64,000 nt of DNA, taken from contig NZ_JADNYP010000004.1 of NCBI RefSeq assembly GCF_015680705.1, forward strand, positions 1-64,000, written 5' to 3'. Shown piece by piece: positions 1 through 14,027 of this stretch (position 1 is the first letter of the stretch; every line of letters starts with the position of its first letter). Origin of the DNA: Pseudomonas fulva (GTDB taxonomy: Bacteria > Pseudomonadota > Gammaproteobacteria > Pseudomonadales > Pseudomonadaceae). The translations under genes and the position numbers were made by a program. Below the pieces are notes generated by a model that saw nothing but the letters and a program-made list of their open reading frames with translations, was not told the origin of the DNA and did no database searches.

Positions 1-908
1 CAGCAGGTCGATGTCCTCGGCCTGCACGGTCTTGCCGCTGGAGGCGGCATAGCCGAGCGGCGGCGCGACGAAGGCCACCTTGGGGGTATGCTGGCGTCCG
101 GCGGCCTCCTCGAGCTTGCCGATTAGCCCCATGCGCACCGCACCGCAGGCGCGGATGGTCTCGAACAGTGCCAGCGCATCGGCGTCGCCATTGATCGCGT
201 CCTGCAGCTCGGTGCCGTCGTAGCCGACCTCGCCCGCATCGACGAAGATGGTCGGGATGCCGGCATTGATGAGGGTGGCCTTGATGGTCCCCAGGCCCGG
301 CACGTCCAGCTCGTCGACCAGATTGCCGGTGGGGAACATGTCGCCTCCCTGGCCATCGTCGTCGGCGGCAGGGTCGAGGAATTCGAGCTGCACCTCGGCT
401 GCCGGGAAGGTCACGCCATCGAGTTCGAAGTCGCCGGTTTCCTGGACCTCGCCCTGGGTCATGGGCACGTGGGCGACGATGGTCTTGCCGATGTTGGCCT
501 GCCAGATGCGCACCGTGGCGATGCCGTCACTGGGGATGCGCGCGGCATCGACCAGGCCCGCGCTGATGGCGAAGGCCCCGACCGCCGCCGAGAGGTTGCC
601 GCAGTTGCCGCTCCAGTCGACGAAGGCCTGGTCGATCGAGACCTGGCCGAACAGGTAGTCGACGTCATGGTCGGGGACACTGCCGGGCGAGACGATCACC
701 GCCTTGCTGGTGCTGGAAGTAGCCCCTCCCATGCCGTCGATCTGCTTGCCATAGGGGTCGGGACTGCCGATCACCCGCAGCAGCAGGGCGTCGCGCGCGG
801 CGCCGGGCACCTGCGCAAGCTCGGGCAGGTCCTGCAGGCGGAAGAACACGCCCTTGCTGGTACCGCCGCGCATGTAGGTGGCGGGAATCTTCACTTGCGC
901 CGGGTAAG

Positions 909-912
<4 letters not shown>
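1..912 (-). CDS. prpF: PrpF, AcnD-accessory isomerase (3' end cut by window)
   Basis: PrpF works with AcnD in the 2-methylcitrate cycle; the family is described as isomerising the AcnD product 2-methyl-aconitate so the cycle can run. About 304 residues are visible of a protein that is usually near 396, so the C-terminus lies off the left edge. The N-terminus carries the family hallmark MRGGTSKG, followed by GGATSSTSK and DWSGNCGNLS, a diaminopimelate-epimerase-like fold signature. The start codon overlaps the acnD stop in an ATGA arrangement, which implies translational coupling as the last gene of the prp operon. Confidence 0.95.
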
Positions 913-3497
<2,585 letters not shown>

Positions 3498-3553
3498 TTT
3501 TCTGGCTCGATCACGGTTTCTGTTGTCGACTGGCTGGGCCGGCCCGGCCCCCC

Positions 3554-4681
3554 TCACCGCTCCCCGATCGGCACGAACGCCCGCTGTGCGACCCCCACAT
3601 ACTCGGCGCTGGGCCGGATGATGCGGTTGTTGGCACGCTGCTCGAAAACGTGCGCGGCCCATCCGGTCAGGCGCGAGCAGACGAAAATCGGGGTGAACAG
3701 CTTGGTCGGTATGCCCATGAAGTGGTAGGCCGAGGCATGGTAGAAATCAGCGTTTGGAAACAGCTTCTTCTGTTCCCACATGGTCTTGTCGATGGCTTCG
3801 GATACCGGATACAGCAGCGTGTCGCCCACCTGCTCGGCCAAGCGTTTCGACCAGCCCTTGATGACCTCGTTGCGCGGATCCGACTCCTTGTAGATCGCAT
3901 GGCCAAACCCCATGATCTTGTCCTTGCGCTCGAGCATCGCGAGCAGTTCGGTAGTGGCTTGCTGCGGCGAGGAAAAGCGCTCGATCAGTTCCATCGCCGC
4001 CTCGTTCGCCCCGCCATGCAGCGGGCCACGCAAGGTGCCGATGGCGGCGGTGATGCACGAGTACAGGTCGGACAAGGTCGAGGCGCAGACCCGGGCGGTG
4101 AAGGTCGAGGCGTTGAATTCGTGCTCGGCATAGAGGATCAGCGAGACGTTCATCACCTTGACGTGCAGATCGTCCGGCGCCTTGCCATGCAACAGGTACA
4201 GGAAGTGCCCGGCAAGGGTGTCCTGGTCGCTGTCGCAGTCGATGCGCACGCCATGATGAGTGAAGCGATACCAGTAGCACATGATCGCAGGAAATATCGC
4301 CAGCAGGCGATCGGTCCGCTCGTGCTGCAGCTCGAAGGTGTATTCCGGCTCCAGGGTTCCGAGCAGCGAGCACCCGGTACGCATCACATCCATGGGATGG
4401 GCATCCTTGGGGATGCGCTCGAGCACTTCCTTGAGCGCCTGTGGCAGGCCACGCAGGCTCCTTAGCTTGTGCTTGTAGTCAGCCAGCTCGCCCGCAGCGG
4501 GCAACTCGCCATGCAGGAGCAGATAGGCGACCTCTTCGAACTCGGCCTGGGCGGCCAGCTCCCGGACATCGTAGCCACGGTAGGTCAGGCCGGCGCCGGC
4601 CTGGCCAACGGTCGACAGCGCGGTCTGCCCGGCCACCTGGCCACGCAGGCCAGCGCCACTGAGTGCTTTTGCTTCGGCCAT
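3554..4681 (-). CDS. prpC: 2-methylcitrate synthase
   Basis: Condenses propionyl-CoA with oxaloacetate to give 2-methylcitrate, the entry step of the cycle. The 375-residue citrate-synthase fold shows the active-site segments LHGGANEAA and MGFGHAIYK, and the length matches the short methylcitrate-synthase class rather than the roughly 430-residue housekeeping GltA. The gene lies 56 bases upstream of acnD and 64 bases downstream of prpB on the same strand, so it belongs to one operon. The prpC-acnD spacer holds another TTGTCGAC element (3523-3530), related to the operator-like sequences in front of the operon. Confidence 0.96.
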   Translation of the reverse strand: MAEAKALSGAGLRGQVAGQTALSTVGQAGAGLTYRGYDVRELAAQAEFEEVAYLLLHGELPAAGELADYKHKLRSLRGLPQALKEVLERIPKDAHPMDVMRTGCSLLGTLEPEYTFELQHERTDRLLAIFPAIMCYWYRFTHHGVRIDCDSDQDTLAGHFLYLLHGKAPDDLHVKVMNVSLILYAEHEFNASTFTARVCASTLSDLYSCITAAIGTLRGPLHGGANEAAMELIERFSSPQQATTELLAMLERKDKIMGFGHAIYKESDPRNEVIKGWSKRLAEQVGDTLLYPVSEAIDKTMWEQKKLFPNADFYHASAYHFMGIPTKLFTPIFVCSRLTGWAAHVFEQRANNRIIRPSAEYVGVAQRAFVPIGER

Positions 4682-4745
4682 GGTGTTTCTCCTTTATTGA
4701 ACTTGTTATGGGAATGACTGGCTGGACATTCGAAGCGCGGCCGCC

Positions 4746-5636
4746 TCAGCCTTTCTTCTGGGCGAACAGCGCATCGAGGCTCTGCTCGAAGGCGTGGTAG
4801 CCAATGGCTTCGTAGAGCTCCATGCGGGTCTGCATGGTATCGATCACATGTCTTTGCGTGCCGTCACGACGCAGCGCGGCATAGACGTTTTCCGCGGCCT
4901 TGTTCATGGCGCGGAAGGCCGAAAGCGGATACAGGGCCAGCGAGACGTCGGCCGAGGCCAGCTCTTGGGTGGTATACAGCGGCGTCGCGCCGAACTCGGT
5001 GATGTTGGCCAGTATCGGCACCCTTACCCTGGCGGCGAACGTCCGATACATGTCCAGCTCGGTGATGGCTTCGGGAAAGACCATGTCGGCACCCGCCTCG
5101 ACACAGGCGGCGGCCCGCTCCAGCGCTGCCTCCAGGCCCTCCACGGCCAGCGCGTCGGTACGCGCCATGATGACGAAGCTGTCATCGGTACGGGCATCGA
5201 CCGCTGCCTTGACCCGGTCGACCATTTCCTGCAGCGGAACGATTTCCTTGTTGGGCCGATGGCCGCAACGCTTGGCGCCCACCTGGTCTTCGATATGGAT
5301 CGCAGCCGCGCCGAACTTGATCATCGAGCGCACGGTGCGGGCCACATTGAAGGCCGAGGCGCCAAATCCGGTATCGACGTCGACCAGCAACGGCAGGTCG
5401 CAGACATCGGTGATGCGCCGGACATCCGTGAGCACATCGTCCAGGCCGCTGATACCCAGGTCAGGCAACCCCAGCGACCCGGCAGCGACGCCGCCACCGG
5501 ACAGGTAGATGGCCTTGAACCCGGCGCGCTTGGCCAGCAGCGCATGATTGGCATTGATGGCACCGACCACCTGCAATGGACGTTCGGCGGCGACCGCCTC
5601 GCGAAAACGCTGTCCGGGCGTGCTTGTCACAGTCAT
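4746..5636 (-). CDS. prpB: 2-methylisocitrate lyase
   Basis: Cleaves 2-methylisocitrate to pyruvate and succinate, the last step of the 2-methylcitrate cycle. The 296-residue protein belongs to the isocitrate-lyase/PEP-mutase superfamily. Visible motifs are [15 protein letters not shown], the Mg-binding DVDTGFG and the KRCGH loop with the catalytic cysteine. The gene begins only three bases after the stop of the upstream GntR regulator gene, so the two are probably cotranscribed and regulated together. Confidence 0.97.
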   Translation of the reverse strand: MTVTSTPGQRFREAVAAERPLQVVGAINANHALLAKRAGFKAIYLSGGGVAAGSLGLPDLGISGLDDVLTDVRRITDVCDLPLLVDVDTGFGASAFNVARTVRSMIKFGAAAIHIEDQVGAKRCGHRPNKEIVPLQEMVDRVKAAVDARTDDSFVIMARTDALAVEGLEAALERAAACVEAGADMVFPEAITELDMYRTFAARVRVPILANITEFGATPLYTTQELASADVSLALYPLSAFRAMNKAAENVYAALRRDGTQRHVIDTMQTRMELYEAIGYHAFEQSLDALFAQKKG

Positions 5637-5639
5637 GAC

Positions 5640-6344
5640 TCACCTCGTGTTGGCATGGGCGCCTTGGTGATGGCGCTCGATGTTGCGGCGCGAAGCACCG
5701 ATATGGCGGCGCATCAGCAGTTCGGCGAGCTCACCATCGCCATCGGCGATCGCATCGAGGATGCGGTGATGTTCGGCGAAGGCCTGGCGCGGCCGGTTGG
5801 GCGTGGCGGAGAACTGGATGCGATACATGCGCACCAGCTGGTAGAGCTCGCCGCACAGCATCTTGACCAGGGTCTGGTTGCCGCTGCCCTGGATGATCCG
5901 ATAGTGGAAATCGAAATCGCCTTCCTGCTGGTAATAGCCCACACCGGCCTGGAAGGCAGCATCCTGCTCATGGGTCTGGAGCACGCGCCGCAGCTCGTCG
6001 ATCTCGGCGCGGCTCATGCGCTGGGCAGCCAGACGACAAGCCATGCCCTCCAGCGACTCGCGAATTTCATACAGCTCGACCAGCTCGGCATGACTGAGGG
6101 AAACCACCCGGGCCCCGACGTGCGGTACGCGCACCAGCAGCCGCTGGCCTTCGAGCCGGTGGATCGCCTCGCGCAGCGGACCACGGCTGATACCGTAGGT
6201 GCGAGCCAGCTCGGGTTCGGAAATCTTGCTCCCCGGTGCGATGTCGCCACTGACGATAGCGGCCTGGATGCGCCGAAACACGTGCTCGGACAGGGTCTCG
6301 GTGTCGTCCTGGGGCAGGACCGTGGCGGGCGTTGTGTCAGGCAT
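5640..6344 (-). CDS. GntR/FadR-type regulator of the propionate operon
   Basis: This 234-residue protein has an N-terminal winged helix-turn-helix (SEPELARTYGISRGPLREAIHRLEGQ region, residues about 15-85) and a C-terminal all-helical FCD ligand-binding domain with metal-binding-type histidines. It is the first gene of the operon, three bases before prpB, so it most likely senses a methylcitrate-cycle intermediate and represses its own operon. A perfect GTCGAC-centred palindrome overlaps the region just before the start codon and a second lies upstream of the promoter, consistent with autoregulation. The exact ligand is inference. Other bacteria use a different (sigma54-type) PrpR here. Confidence 0.9.
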   Translation of the reverse strand: MPDTTPATVLPQDDTETLSEHVFRRIQAAIVSGDIAPGSKISEPELARTYGISRGPLREAIHRLEGQRLLVRVPHVGARVVSLSHAELVELYEIRESLEGMACRLAAQRMSRAEIDELRRVLQTHEQDAAFQAGVGYYQQEGDFDFHYRIIQGSGNQTLVKMLCGELYQLVRMYRIQFSATPNRPRQAFAEHHRILDAIADGDGELAELLMRRHIGASRRNIERHHQGAHANTR

Positions 6345-6356
6345 ATTGTCGACAAC
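6345..6356. promoter_or_regulatory. Palindromic operator-like site, downstream copy
   Basis: ATTGTCGACAAC matches the upstream site at 11 of 12 positions and abuts the GntR start codon, covering the ribosome-binding region. Binding here would block transcription or translation initiation. Its repetition on both sides of the promoter supports a true operator pair. Confidence 0.65.
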
Positions 6357-6375
6357 CTTGAAAGATCATTGCCCT

Positions 6376-6404
6376 ACCCTAGCGATCCATCTAGGCTTGG
6401 TCAA
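6376..6404 (-). promoter_or_regulatory. Candidate sigma70 promoter of the prp operon
   Basis: On the minus strand TTGACC (6399-6404) and TAGGGT (6376-6381) are separated by 17 bases, placing the transcription start near 6369, about 25 bases before the GntR start codon. It is flanked by the two ATTGTCGACAA palindromes. Confidence 0.55.
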
Positions 6405-6417
6405 AGAAAAAATTTAG

Positions 6418-6429
6418 ATTGTCGACAAT
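6418..6429. promoter_or_regulatory. Palindromic operator-like site, upstream copy
   Basis: ATTGTCGACAAT is a perfect 12-base palindrome located 13 bases upstream of the candidate -35 box of the prp operon. A GntR-type dimer typically binds such a site; binding by the adjacent regulator is inferred. Confidence 0.65.
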
Positions 6430-6638
6430 AGTCGAAGCCCGAACCAGGACCGCCCTGGCGCTGTCTGATCGCGGCGCGCTGGCGTCAATGAACCAGCATG
6501 CTAGAATGCCGCGCCTCCTACGGAGTATGGACAGAGATCTGTCGCCTGATTTCATGCTGTCGACAGATGAACGAGGAAGCTTGCGCAGTACATGCCAGTC
6601 GCCTTGCCCCGAACACCGCATAGCACCGCGCCAGGATT

Positions 6639-7175
6639 ATGAGACTTTCGCCCTATCTTTTGCTGTTCTGCCTCGCCTTGCTGCCGGCCCTTGGCCACGC
6701 GGCGGAAAAGACCGTCTATGGTCTTAACGAATACGCCCGGCTTGCCGACCTCGACCTGGAGCTGGCCGCCAAACTCGACACCGGCGCCAAGACCGCCTCG
6801 CTCAGCGCCCGCGACATCAAGCGCTTCAAGCGCAACGGCGAGAGCTGGGTGCGCTTCTACCTGGCCATCGATTCCGCCCATTCGCATCCGATCGAACGCC
6901 CGCTCGCGCGTGTCAGCAAGATCAAGCGTCGCGCCGGTGACTACAATGCCGAAGAAGGCAAGGCCTTCACCGCCCGGCCGGTGATCGAACTGGATGTCTG
7001 TATGGGGCGCCAGCGGCGCGCCATCGAAGTCAACCTCACCGACCGCAGCGCCTTCCAGTTCCCCCTGCTGATTGGCTCGGAAGCGCTCAAGCACTTCGAT
7101 GCCATGGTCGACCCAAGCCTCAAATACGCGGCCGGCAAACCTGCCTGCGCCCCCGTCGCTCACTCCGCAGAGTAA
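6639..7175 (+). CDS. Retropepsin-like periplasmic protease (Zn_protease/RimB family)
   Basis: The 178-residue protein starts with a signal peptide (residues 1-21, ending GHAA) and then a compact domain of the PF05618 family, once called ATP-dependent zinc protease. The segment LDTGAKTASLSA has the D-T-G plus downstream hydrophobic pattern of retropepsin-type aspartic proteases, so a dimeric aspartyl protease in the periplasm is likely. It is the first of three rightward genes (gap of five bases to the next), whose partners are a transglutaminase-like membrane protein and an ATP-grasp ligase. That grouping is known from comparative genomics of peptide-modifying systems. Its substrate is unknown to me. 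Confidence 0.85.
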   Translation: MRLSPYLLLFCLALLPALGHAAEKTVYGLNEYARLADLDLELAAKLDTGAKTASLSARDIKRFKRNGESWVRFYLAIDSAHSHPIERPLARVSKIKRRAGDYNAEEGKAFTARPVIELDVCMGRQRRAIEVNLTDRSAFQFPLLIGSEALKHFDAMVDPSLKYAAGKPACAPVAHSAE

Positions 7176-7180
7176 TTCCG

Positions 7181-8716
7181 ATGCGCTCTCTTACCCTCCA
7201 CCTGAAAGTCCTGATCACCGTCCTGGTGCTGCTGGGCGTGCTGATCACGGCCTACCAGATCTTCTTTCTCGGCATACCGGTGACCGAGGACGAGACCGAC
7301 GACCTGTGGAACATCGATGCCAAGGTCGAATTCGTCGCCAGCGCCAAGGACCCGGTCAAGGTGCAGATGTTCGTGCCTCCGCTCAACCGCGACTATGTCA
7401 GCCTCAACGAAAGCTTCATCTCCAACAACTATGGCGTGAGCGTCAATAGGGCCGATGGCAACCGCAAGGTCACCTGGTCGGCACGGCGTGCCAGCGGCAA
7501 CCAGACCCTCTACTATCGCCTGGTCCTGACCAAGCGCTACAGCACCGAGAAGACTGCGCTCAAGGGACCGACCTTCCGCGACAGCCTGGCAGTCGAAGGC
7601 CCGGAGAAAATCGCCGCCGAGGCGCTGATCGCACCGATTCGGCAGCACTCGGCCGACGTCGAGACCTTCGTCAGCGAAACCATCAAGCGTGTCAACAATC
7701 TCAACGACGACAACGTCAAGCTGCTGCTGGCCGGCGATACCTCGCCACTGAACAAGGCCAAGGTCATCGACCTGCTGCTGTCCATCGCCCATGTGCCGAT
7801 GGAAAAGGTGCACACCATACGCTTGCTCGCCGACACCCCGCAGACGCCGGAACTCTGGCTGCGCAGCTTCAACGGCAACGACTGGCTCTACTTCAATCCC
7901 GACACCGGCGAGCAGGGCCTGCCCAGCGACCGGCTGCTGTGGTGGACAGGCGACGACAACCTGGTGACCGTCGACGGCGGGCGCAAGGCCAACGTCACCT
8001 TCAGCCTGAGCAACAGCGAGATGAACGCCATCCGCCTGGCCAAGCTGACCGACGAGAACACCGACGCGGACTTTCTCGAGTACTCCCTCTACGGCCTGCC
8101 ACTGCAGACCCAGCAGACCTTCATGATCATGGTCATGATCCCCATCGGCGTGCTGGTGATCCTGGTGCTGCGCAACCTGATCGGCATCCAGACCTTGGGC
8201 ACCTTCACGCCGGTGCTGATCGCCCTGGCCTTCCGCGAGACCCAGCTGGGCTTCGGCATCATGCTGTTCACCGTGATCACCGCGCTGGGCCTGTCGCTGC
8301 GCTCATACCTGGAGCACCTGAAGCTGCAGATGCTGCCGCGCCTGTCCGTGGTGCTGACCTTCGTCGTGGTGCTGATCGCCGCGATCAGCCTGTTCAGCCA
8401 CAAGCTGGGGCTGGAGCGAGGCCTGTCGGTGGCGTTGTTCCCGATGGTGATCCTGACCATGACCATCGAGCGACTGTCGATCACCTGGGAAGAACGTGGC
8501 GGCGGCCACGCCATGAAGGTCGCCATCGGCACGCTGTTCGCCGCCTCCCTGGCGCACTTGCTGATGATGGTGCCGGAGCTGGTCTACTTCGTCTTCACCT
8601 TCCCGGCGGTGCTGCTGATCCTGGTGGGCTTCATGCTGGCGATGGGTCGCTATCGCGGCTATCGCCTGACCGAGCTGGTACGCTTCAAGGCATTCCTGAA
8701 GAAGGCTGACGCCTGA
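7181..8716 (+). CDS. Membrane protein: inactive transglutaminase domain fused to seven TM helices
   Basis: The 511-residue protein has an N-terminal membrane segment (residues about 8-30), a periplasmic domain of about 280 residues resembling inactive transglutaminases, and a C-terminal block of about seven hydrophobic helices (from about residue 310). This is the architecture of the families named Transglut_i_TM and 7TM_transglut. It sits between the retropepsin-like protease and the ATP-grasp gene and overlaps the latter by one base (TGATG), so the three are translated together. A role as a sensor or scaffold linking periplasm to a cytoplasmic ligase is inference. Confidence 0.85.
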   Translation: MRSLTLHLKVLITVLVLLGVLITAYQIFFLGIPVTEDETDDLWNIDAKVEFVASAKDPVKVQMFVPPLNRDYVSLNESFISNNYGVSVNRADGNRKVTWSARRASGNQTLYYRLVLTKRYSTEKTALKGPTFRDSLAVEGPEKIAAEALIAPIRQHSADVETFVSETIKRVNNLNDDNVKLLLAGDTSPLNKAKVIDLLLSIAHVPMEKVHTIRLLADTPQTPELWLRSFNGNDWLYFNPDTGEQGLPSDRLLWWTGDDNLVTVDGGRKANVTFSLSNSEMNAIRLAKLTDENTDADFLEYSLYGLPLQTQQTFMIMVMIPIGVLVILVLRNLIGIQTLGTFTPVLIALAFRETQLGFGIMLFTVITALGLSLRSYLEHLKLQMLPRLSVVLTFVVVLIAAISLFSHKLGLERGLSVALFPMVILTMTIERLSITWEERGGGHAMKVAIGTLFAASLAHLLMMVPELVYFVFTFPAVLLILVGFMLAMGRYRGYRLTELVRFKAFLKKADA

Positions 8717-9696
8717 TGTTCGGACTGATCAAGACCTGGAAAGCCCTGGAAGCCCGGGGCATCATGGGCATCAACCGGCGCAACGCGGACTACGTGCTCA
8801 AGTACAACAAGCGCCACCTGTATCCCATCGTCGACGACAAGATCATCACCAAGGAGCGCGCGCTCGCGGCAGGTATCCATGTGCCGGAGATGTACGGCAT
8901 CATCGAGACCGAGAAGGAAATCGACAAGCTCGACCAGATCATCGGCGGGCGCAGCGATTTCGTCATCAAGCCGGCCCAGGGCGCTGGCGGCGATGGCATC
9001 CTGGTGATCGCCGACCGCTTCGAGGATCGCTACAGGACCGTATCCGGAAAGATCATCAGCCATGGGGAGATCGAACACCAGATCTCCAGCATCCTCACCG
9101 GCCTGTACTCGCTCGGCGGCCATCGCGACCGGGCCCTGATCGAGTACCGGGTGACACCGGACCAGATCTTCAAGAGCATCAGCTACGAAGGCGTGCCAGA
9201 CATCCGCATCATCGTGTTGATGGGCTATCCGGTAATGGCCATGTTGCGCCTGCCTACCCGCCAGTCGGGCGGCAAGGCCAACCTGCACCAGGGGGCCATC
9301 GGCGTTGGCGTGGACCTGGCCACTGGCGTCACGCTGCGTGGCACCTGGCTCAACAACATCATCAGCAAGCATCCCGACACCACCAATGCGGTGGACGGTG
9401 TGCAACTGCCGAACTGGGACGGCTTCATGAAGCTGGCTGCCGGCTGCTACGAGTTGTGCGGCCTGGGCTACATCGGCGTGGACATGGTCCTGGACCAGGA
9501 CCGTGGGCCGCTGATCCTGGAACTCAATGCCCGCCCCGGCCTGAACATCCAGATTGCCAACGACTGCGGCCTGACCCAGCGCACCCACGCCATCGAGGCG
9601 CATATCGAGGCACTGGCCAAGGACGGCATGACGGAAGATGTCGAGCAACGCGTGCGTGTCGCCCAGGGCCTGTTCGGCCACATTCGCCACCCATGA
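8716..9696 (+). CDS. Alpha-L-glutamate ligase-like protein (RimK-related ATP-grasp)
   Basis: This 326-residue cytoplasmic enzyme has the ATP-grasp arrangement: VIKPAQGAGGDGILVI for nucleotide binding in the middle and YIGVDMVLD with ILELNARPGLN for Mg/ATP at the C-terminal side. It belongs to the RimK-related group that ligates glutamate or similar amino acids to a peptide or protein terminus. It is the last gene of the three-gene operon with the retropepsin and transglutaminase-like proteins. The acceptor molecule is not known from sequence. Confidence 0.88.
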   Translation: MFGLIKTWKALEARGIMGINRRNADYVLKYNKRHLYPIVDDKIITKERALAAGIHVPEMYGIIETEKEIDKLDQIIGGRSDFVIKPAQGAGGDGILVIADRFEDRYRTVSGKIISHGEIEHQISSILTGLYSLGGHRDRALIEYRVTPDQIFKSISYEGVPDIRIIVLMGYPVMAMLRLPTRQSGGKANLHQGAIGVGVDLATGVTLRGTWLNNIISKHPDTTNAVDGVQLPNWDGFMKLAAGCYELCGLGYIGVDMVLDQDRGPLILELNARPGLNIQIANDCGLTQRTHAIEAHIEALAKDGMTEDVEQRVRVAQGLFGHIRHP

Positions 9697-9815
9697 GCCA
9701 TGGCGGCCCCAATGCCGACACGGCGTGGGGCCAAGGTGCCGATGTATCGCCATGCTAGGCGTGGGTCCGGCCGGGGGCTACAATCGGCCACTCGATCCCA
9801 GCACCGCTCATTCGC

Positions 9816-11159
<1,344 letters not shown>

Positions 11160-11296
11160 GCGCGACAATTCGACAGCGCAGGAGGAACAGTCGGTGCGCT
11201 GCCAACGCCTAGCCAACGCCTCGAACCAGCTGTTTTTTGTTACCATTTGTCCACTACGAGCGCGCAGCGCCAACCTATCTGCATGGATACCGTCTG

Positions 11297-12031
11297 ATGA
11301 GCCAAACCCTCGATGTCGCGACCCTGGCCGCGACTTATGCTGACAAGTCCCCGCAGGATATCCTCAAGCTTGCCTTCGAACACTTCGGCGACGACTTGTG
11401 GATCTCCTTCAGTGGCGCCGAAGACGTGGTGCTGTTGGACATGGCCTGGAAACTGAACAAACAGGTCAAGGTCTTCAGCCTCGATACCGGCCGCCTGCAC
11501 CCGGAAACCTATCGCTTCATCGACCAGGTTCGCGAGCAGTACAACCTGCCTATCGAAATCCTCAGCCCCGACCGCGAGCAGCTCGACCCGTTCGTCAAGG
11601 AAAAGGGCCTGTTCAGCTTTTACCGGGACGGTCATGGTGAGTGCTGCGGCATCCGCAAGATCGAACCGTTGCGCCGCAAGCTCTCAACGGTGAGCGCCTG
11701 GGCGACTGGCCAGCGTCGCGACCAGAGCCCGGGGACACGCAGCCATGTGGCGGTCATGGAAGTCGACACGGCCTTCTCGACGCCGCAGCGTACGTTGTAC
11801 AAGTTCAACCCGCTGGCGCAGATGACCAGTGCCGAGGTATGGGGCTATATCCGCATGCTCGAACTGCCCTACAACAGCCTGCACGAACGTGGCTTCATCA
11901 GCATTGGCTGCGAGCCCTGCACTCGCCCGGTGCTGCCGAACCAGCACGAGCGCGAAGGCCGCTGGTGGTGGGAAGAGTCGACCCAGAAGGAATGCGGCCT
12001 GCACGCTGGCAACCTGATCGCCAAGGCCTGA
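11297..12031 (+). CDS. cysH: Assimilatory APS reductase
   Basis: Reduces adenylyl sulfate to sulfite using thioredoxin in sulfate assimilation. The 244-residue protein shows the PAPS-reductase fold with [10 protein letters not shown], the CCG pair (residues about 116-117) and the CEPC motif plus KECGLH near the C-terminus. The paired cysteines are the ligands of a 4Fe-4S cluster, which marks the enzyme as APS- rather than PAPS-using. The start is the ATG giving [10 protein letters not shown]; upstream frame lacks conservation. It is convergent with cysB, its presumed activator. Confidence 0.95.
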   Translation: MSQTLDVATLAATYADKSPQDILKLAFEHFGDDLWISFSGAEDVVLLDMAWKLNKQVKVFSLDTGRLHPETYRFIDQVREQYNLPIEILSPDREQLDPFVKEKGLFSFYRDGHGECCGIRKIEPLRRKLSTVSAWATGQRRDQSPGTRSHVAVMEVDTAFSTPQRTLYKFNPLAQMTSAEVWGYIRMLELPYNSLHERGFISIGCEPCTRPVLPNQHEREGRWWWEESTQKECGLHAGNLIAKA

Positions 12032-12132
12032 GCTGCAGGCTGCAAGCTGATCGTGGCGATCTTGCCGAGGATGCGGGTCCGCAGGATGGAGTCGCTTGCA
12101 AAGCAACTCGGTCTGCTTTGGCTTGCGGCTTG
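12032..12132. repeat. Imperfect inverted GC-rich repeat between cysH and cysB
   Basis: The short convergent spacer begins with GCTGCAGGCTGCAAGCTGA and ends with GGCTTGCGGCTTGTCA, which are imperfect inverted copies. Such GCTGCAAGC-rich ends are common after pseudomonad genes and may act as a weak two-way terminator. Confidence 0.4.
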
Positions 12133-13167
<1,035 letters not shown>

Positions 13168-13263
13168 TTAGTGGATCCAGGCGAAAATCTAGAACTACTT
13201 TGTTACATCTGCGCCGAGCGAACCTCCCGCGAGGAACGCCTTGCACGCACTCACGCTTTCACA

Positions 13264-13740
13264 TTAATGCGTCAACGGCACCATGTAGACCGGCACGGGC
13301 GATAGTTGCAGCAGGCGCACCGCCGTGCGACCAATCGGTAGCTCCTTGTCGACCCCCTGGCTGCGGCTGCCGAAGACCAGCAAATCGACCTGCAGACGCT
13401 GCACCTGATCCAGAATGACCTGGGCGGGATCACCCTGGCGCACCCGCACGGCCCGGATCAATGCAAGATCCGCCTGATCGCCCAGCTCTTCGCGAAAACT
13501 CTCCAGCACCCGTTGTTCGATGTTGGCCAGCACCACGCCTACCCCCTGGCGGTGCAACTGGTCCAGGGTGCGCTCGTCGAGGTAGCTCTGCAGCAACGAC
13601 TCGGCGAACTGCCCCATCGGCTCGACCGCATGGATCACGTAGAGGTCGGCCTGGAAGGTACGCGCCAAGGCCAACGCGTGCTGCATGACGAACGGCGCGT
13701 AGGCACCAAGGTCGGTGGCGTACAGCATGGAACGAATCAT
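13264..13740 (-). CDS. Universal stress protein (UspA family)
   Basis: This 158-residue cytoplasmic protein has a single Usp domain with the beta strand MLYATDL at the start and the ATP-binding-type C-terminal segment FGSRSQGVDKELPIGRTAVRLL. The ATG with a strong GGAGG upstream was chosen; a longer open frame upstream has no conserved content. Its neighbours give no functional link. Nucleotide binding and a stress role follow from the family only. Confidence 0.88.
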   Translation of the reverse strand: MIRSMLYATDLGAYAPFVMQHALALARTFQADLYVIHAVEPMGQFAESLLQSYLDERTLDQLHRQGVGVVLANIEQRVLESFREELGDQADLALIRAVRVRQGDPAQVILDQVQRLQVDLLVFGSRSQGVDKELPIGRTAVRLLQLSPVPVYMVPLTH

Positions 13741-14027
13741 TCGACCTCCTGGACTGCCGCTGCGGCAGGGCATGCTTGAGCTTAGCAGCGAGAAGCTCGA
13801 GTGCCCGGCTCGATTGGCGCGCGGGCGAAACGTTTCACCTGCCGTGGACGCACTTTGCGCCTCGAGCAAGTACCCCGAGCGTGGCGAAAACCCTGGGCAG
13901 GCCCGCGCAACCATTGTCGCGCCCCCCTCTAACGCGCTAAGGTGCGGCTCCCCGCCGCGAACAATCCAGCTGCCGGGCCGCACGGGGTTTGCTGGCGGCC
14001 GGCACCCGTGACCTGACGAGTAACACG

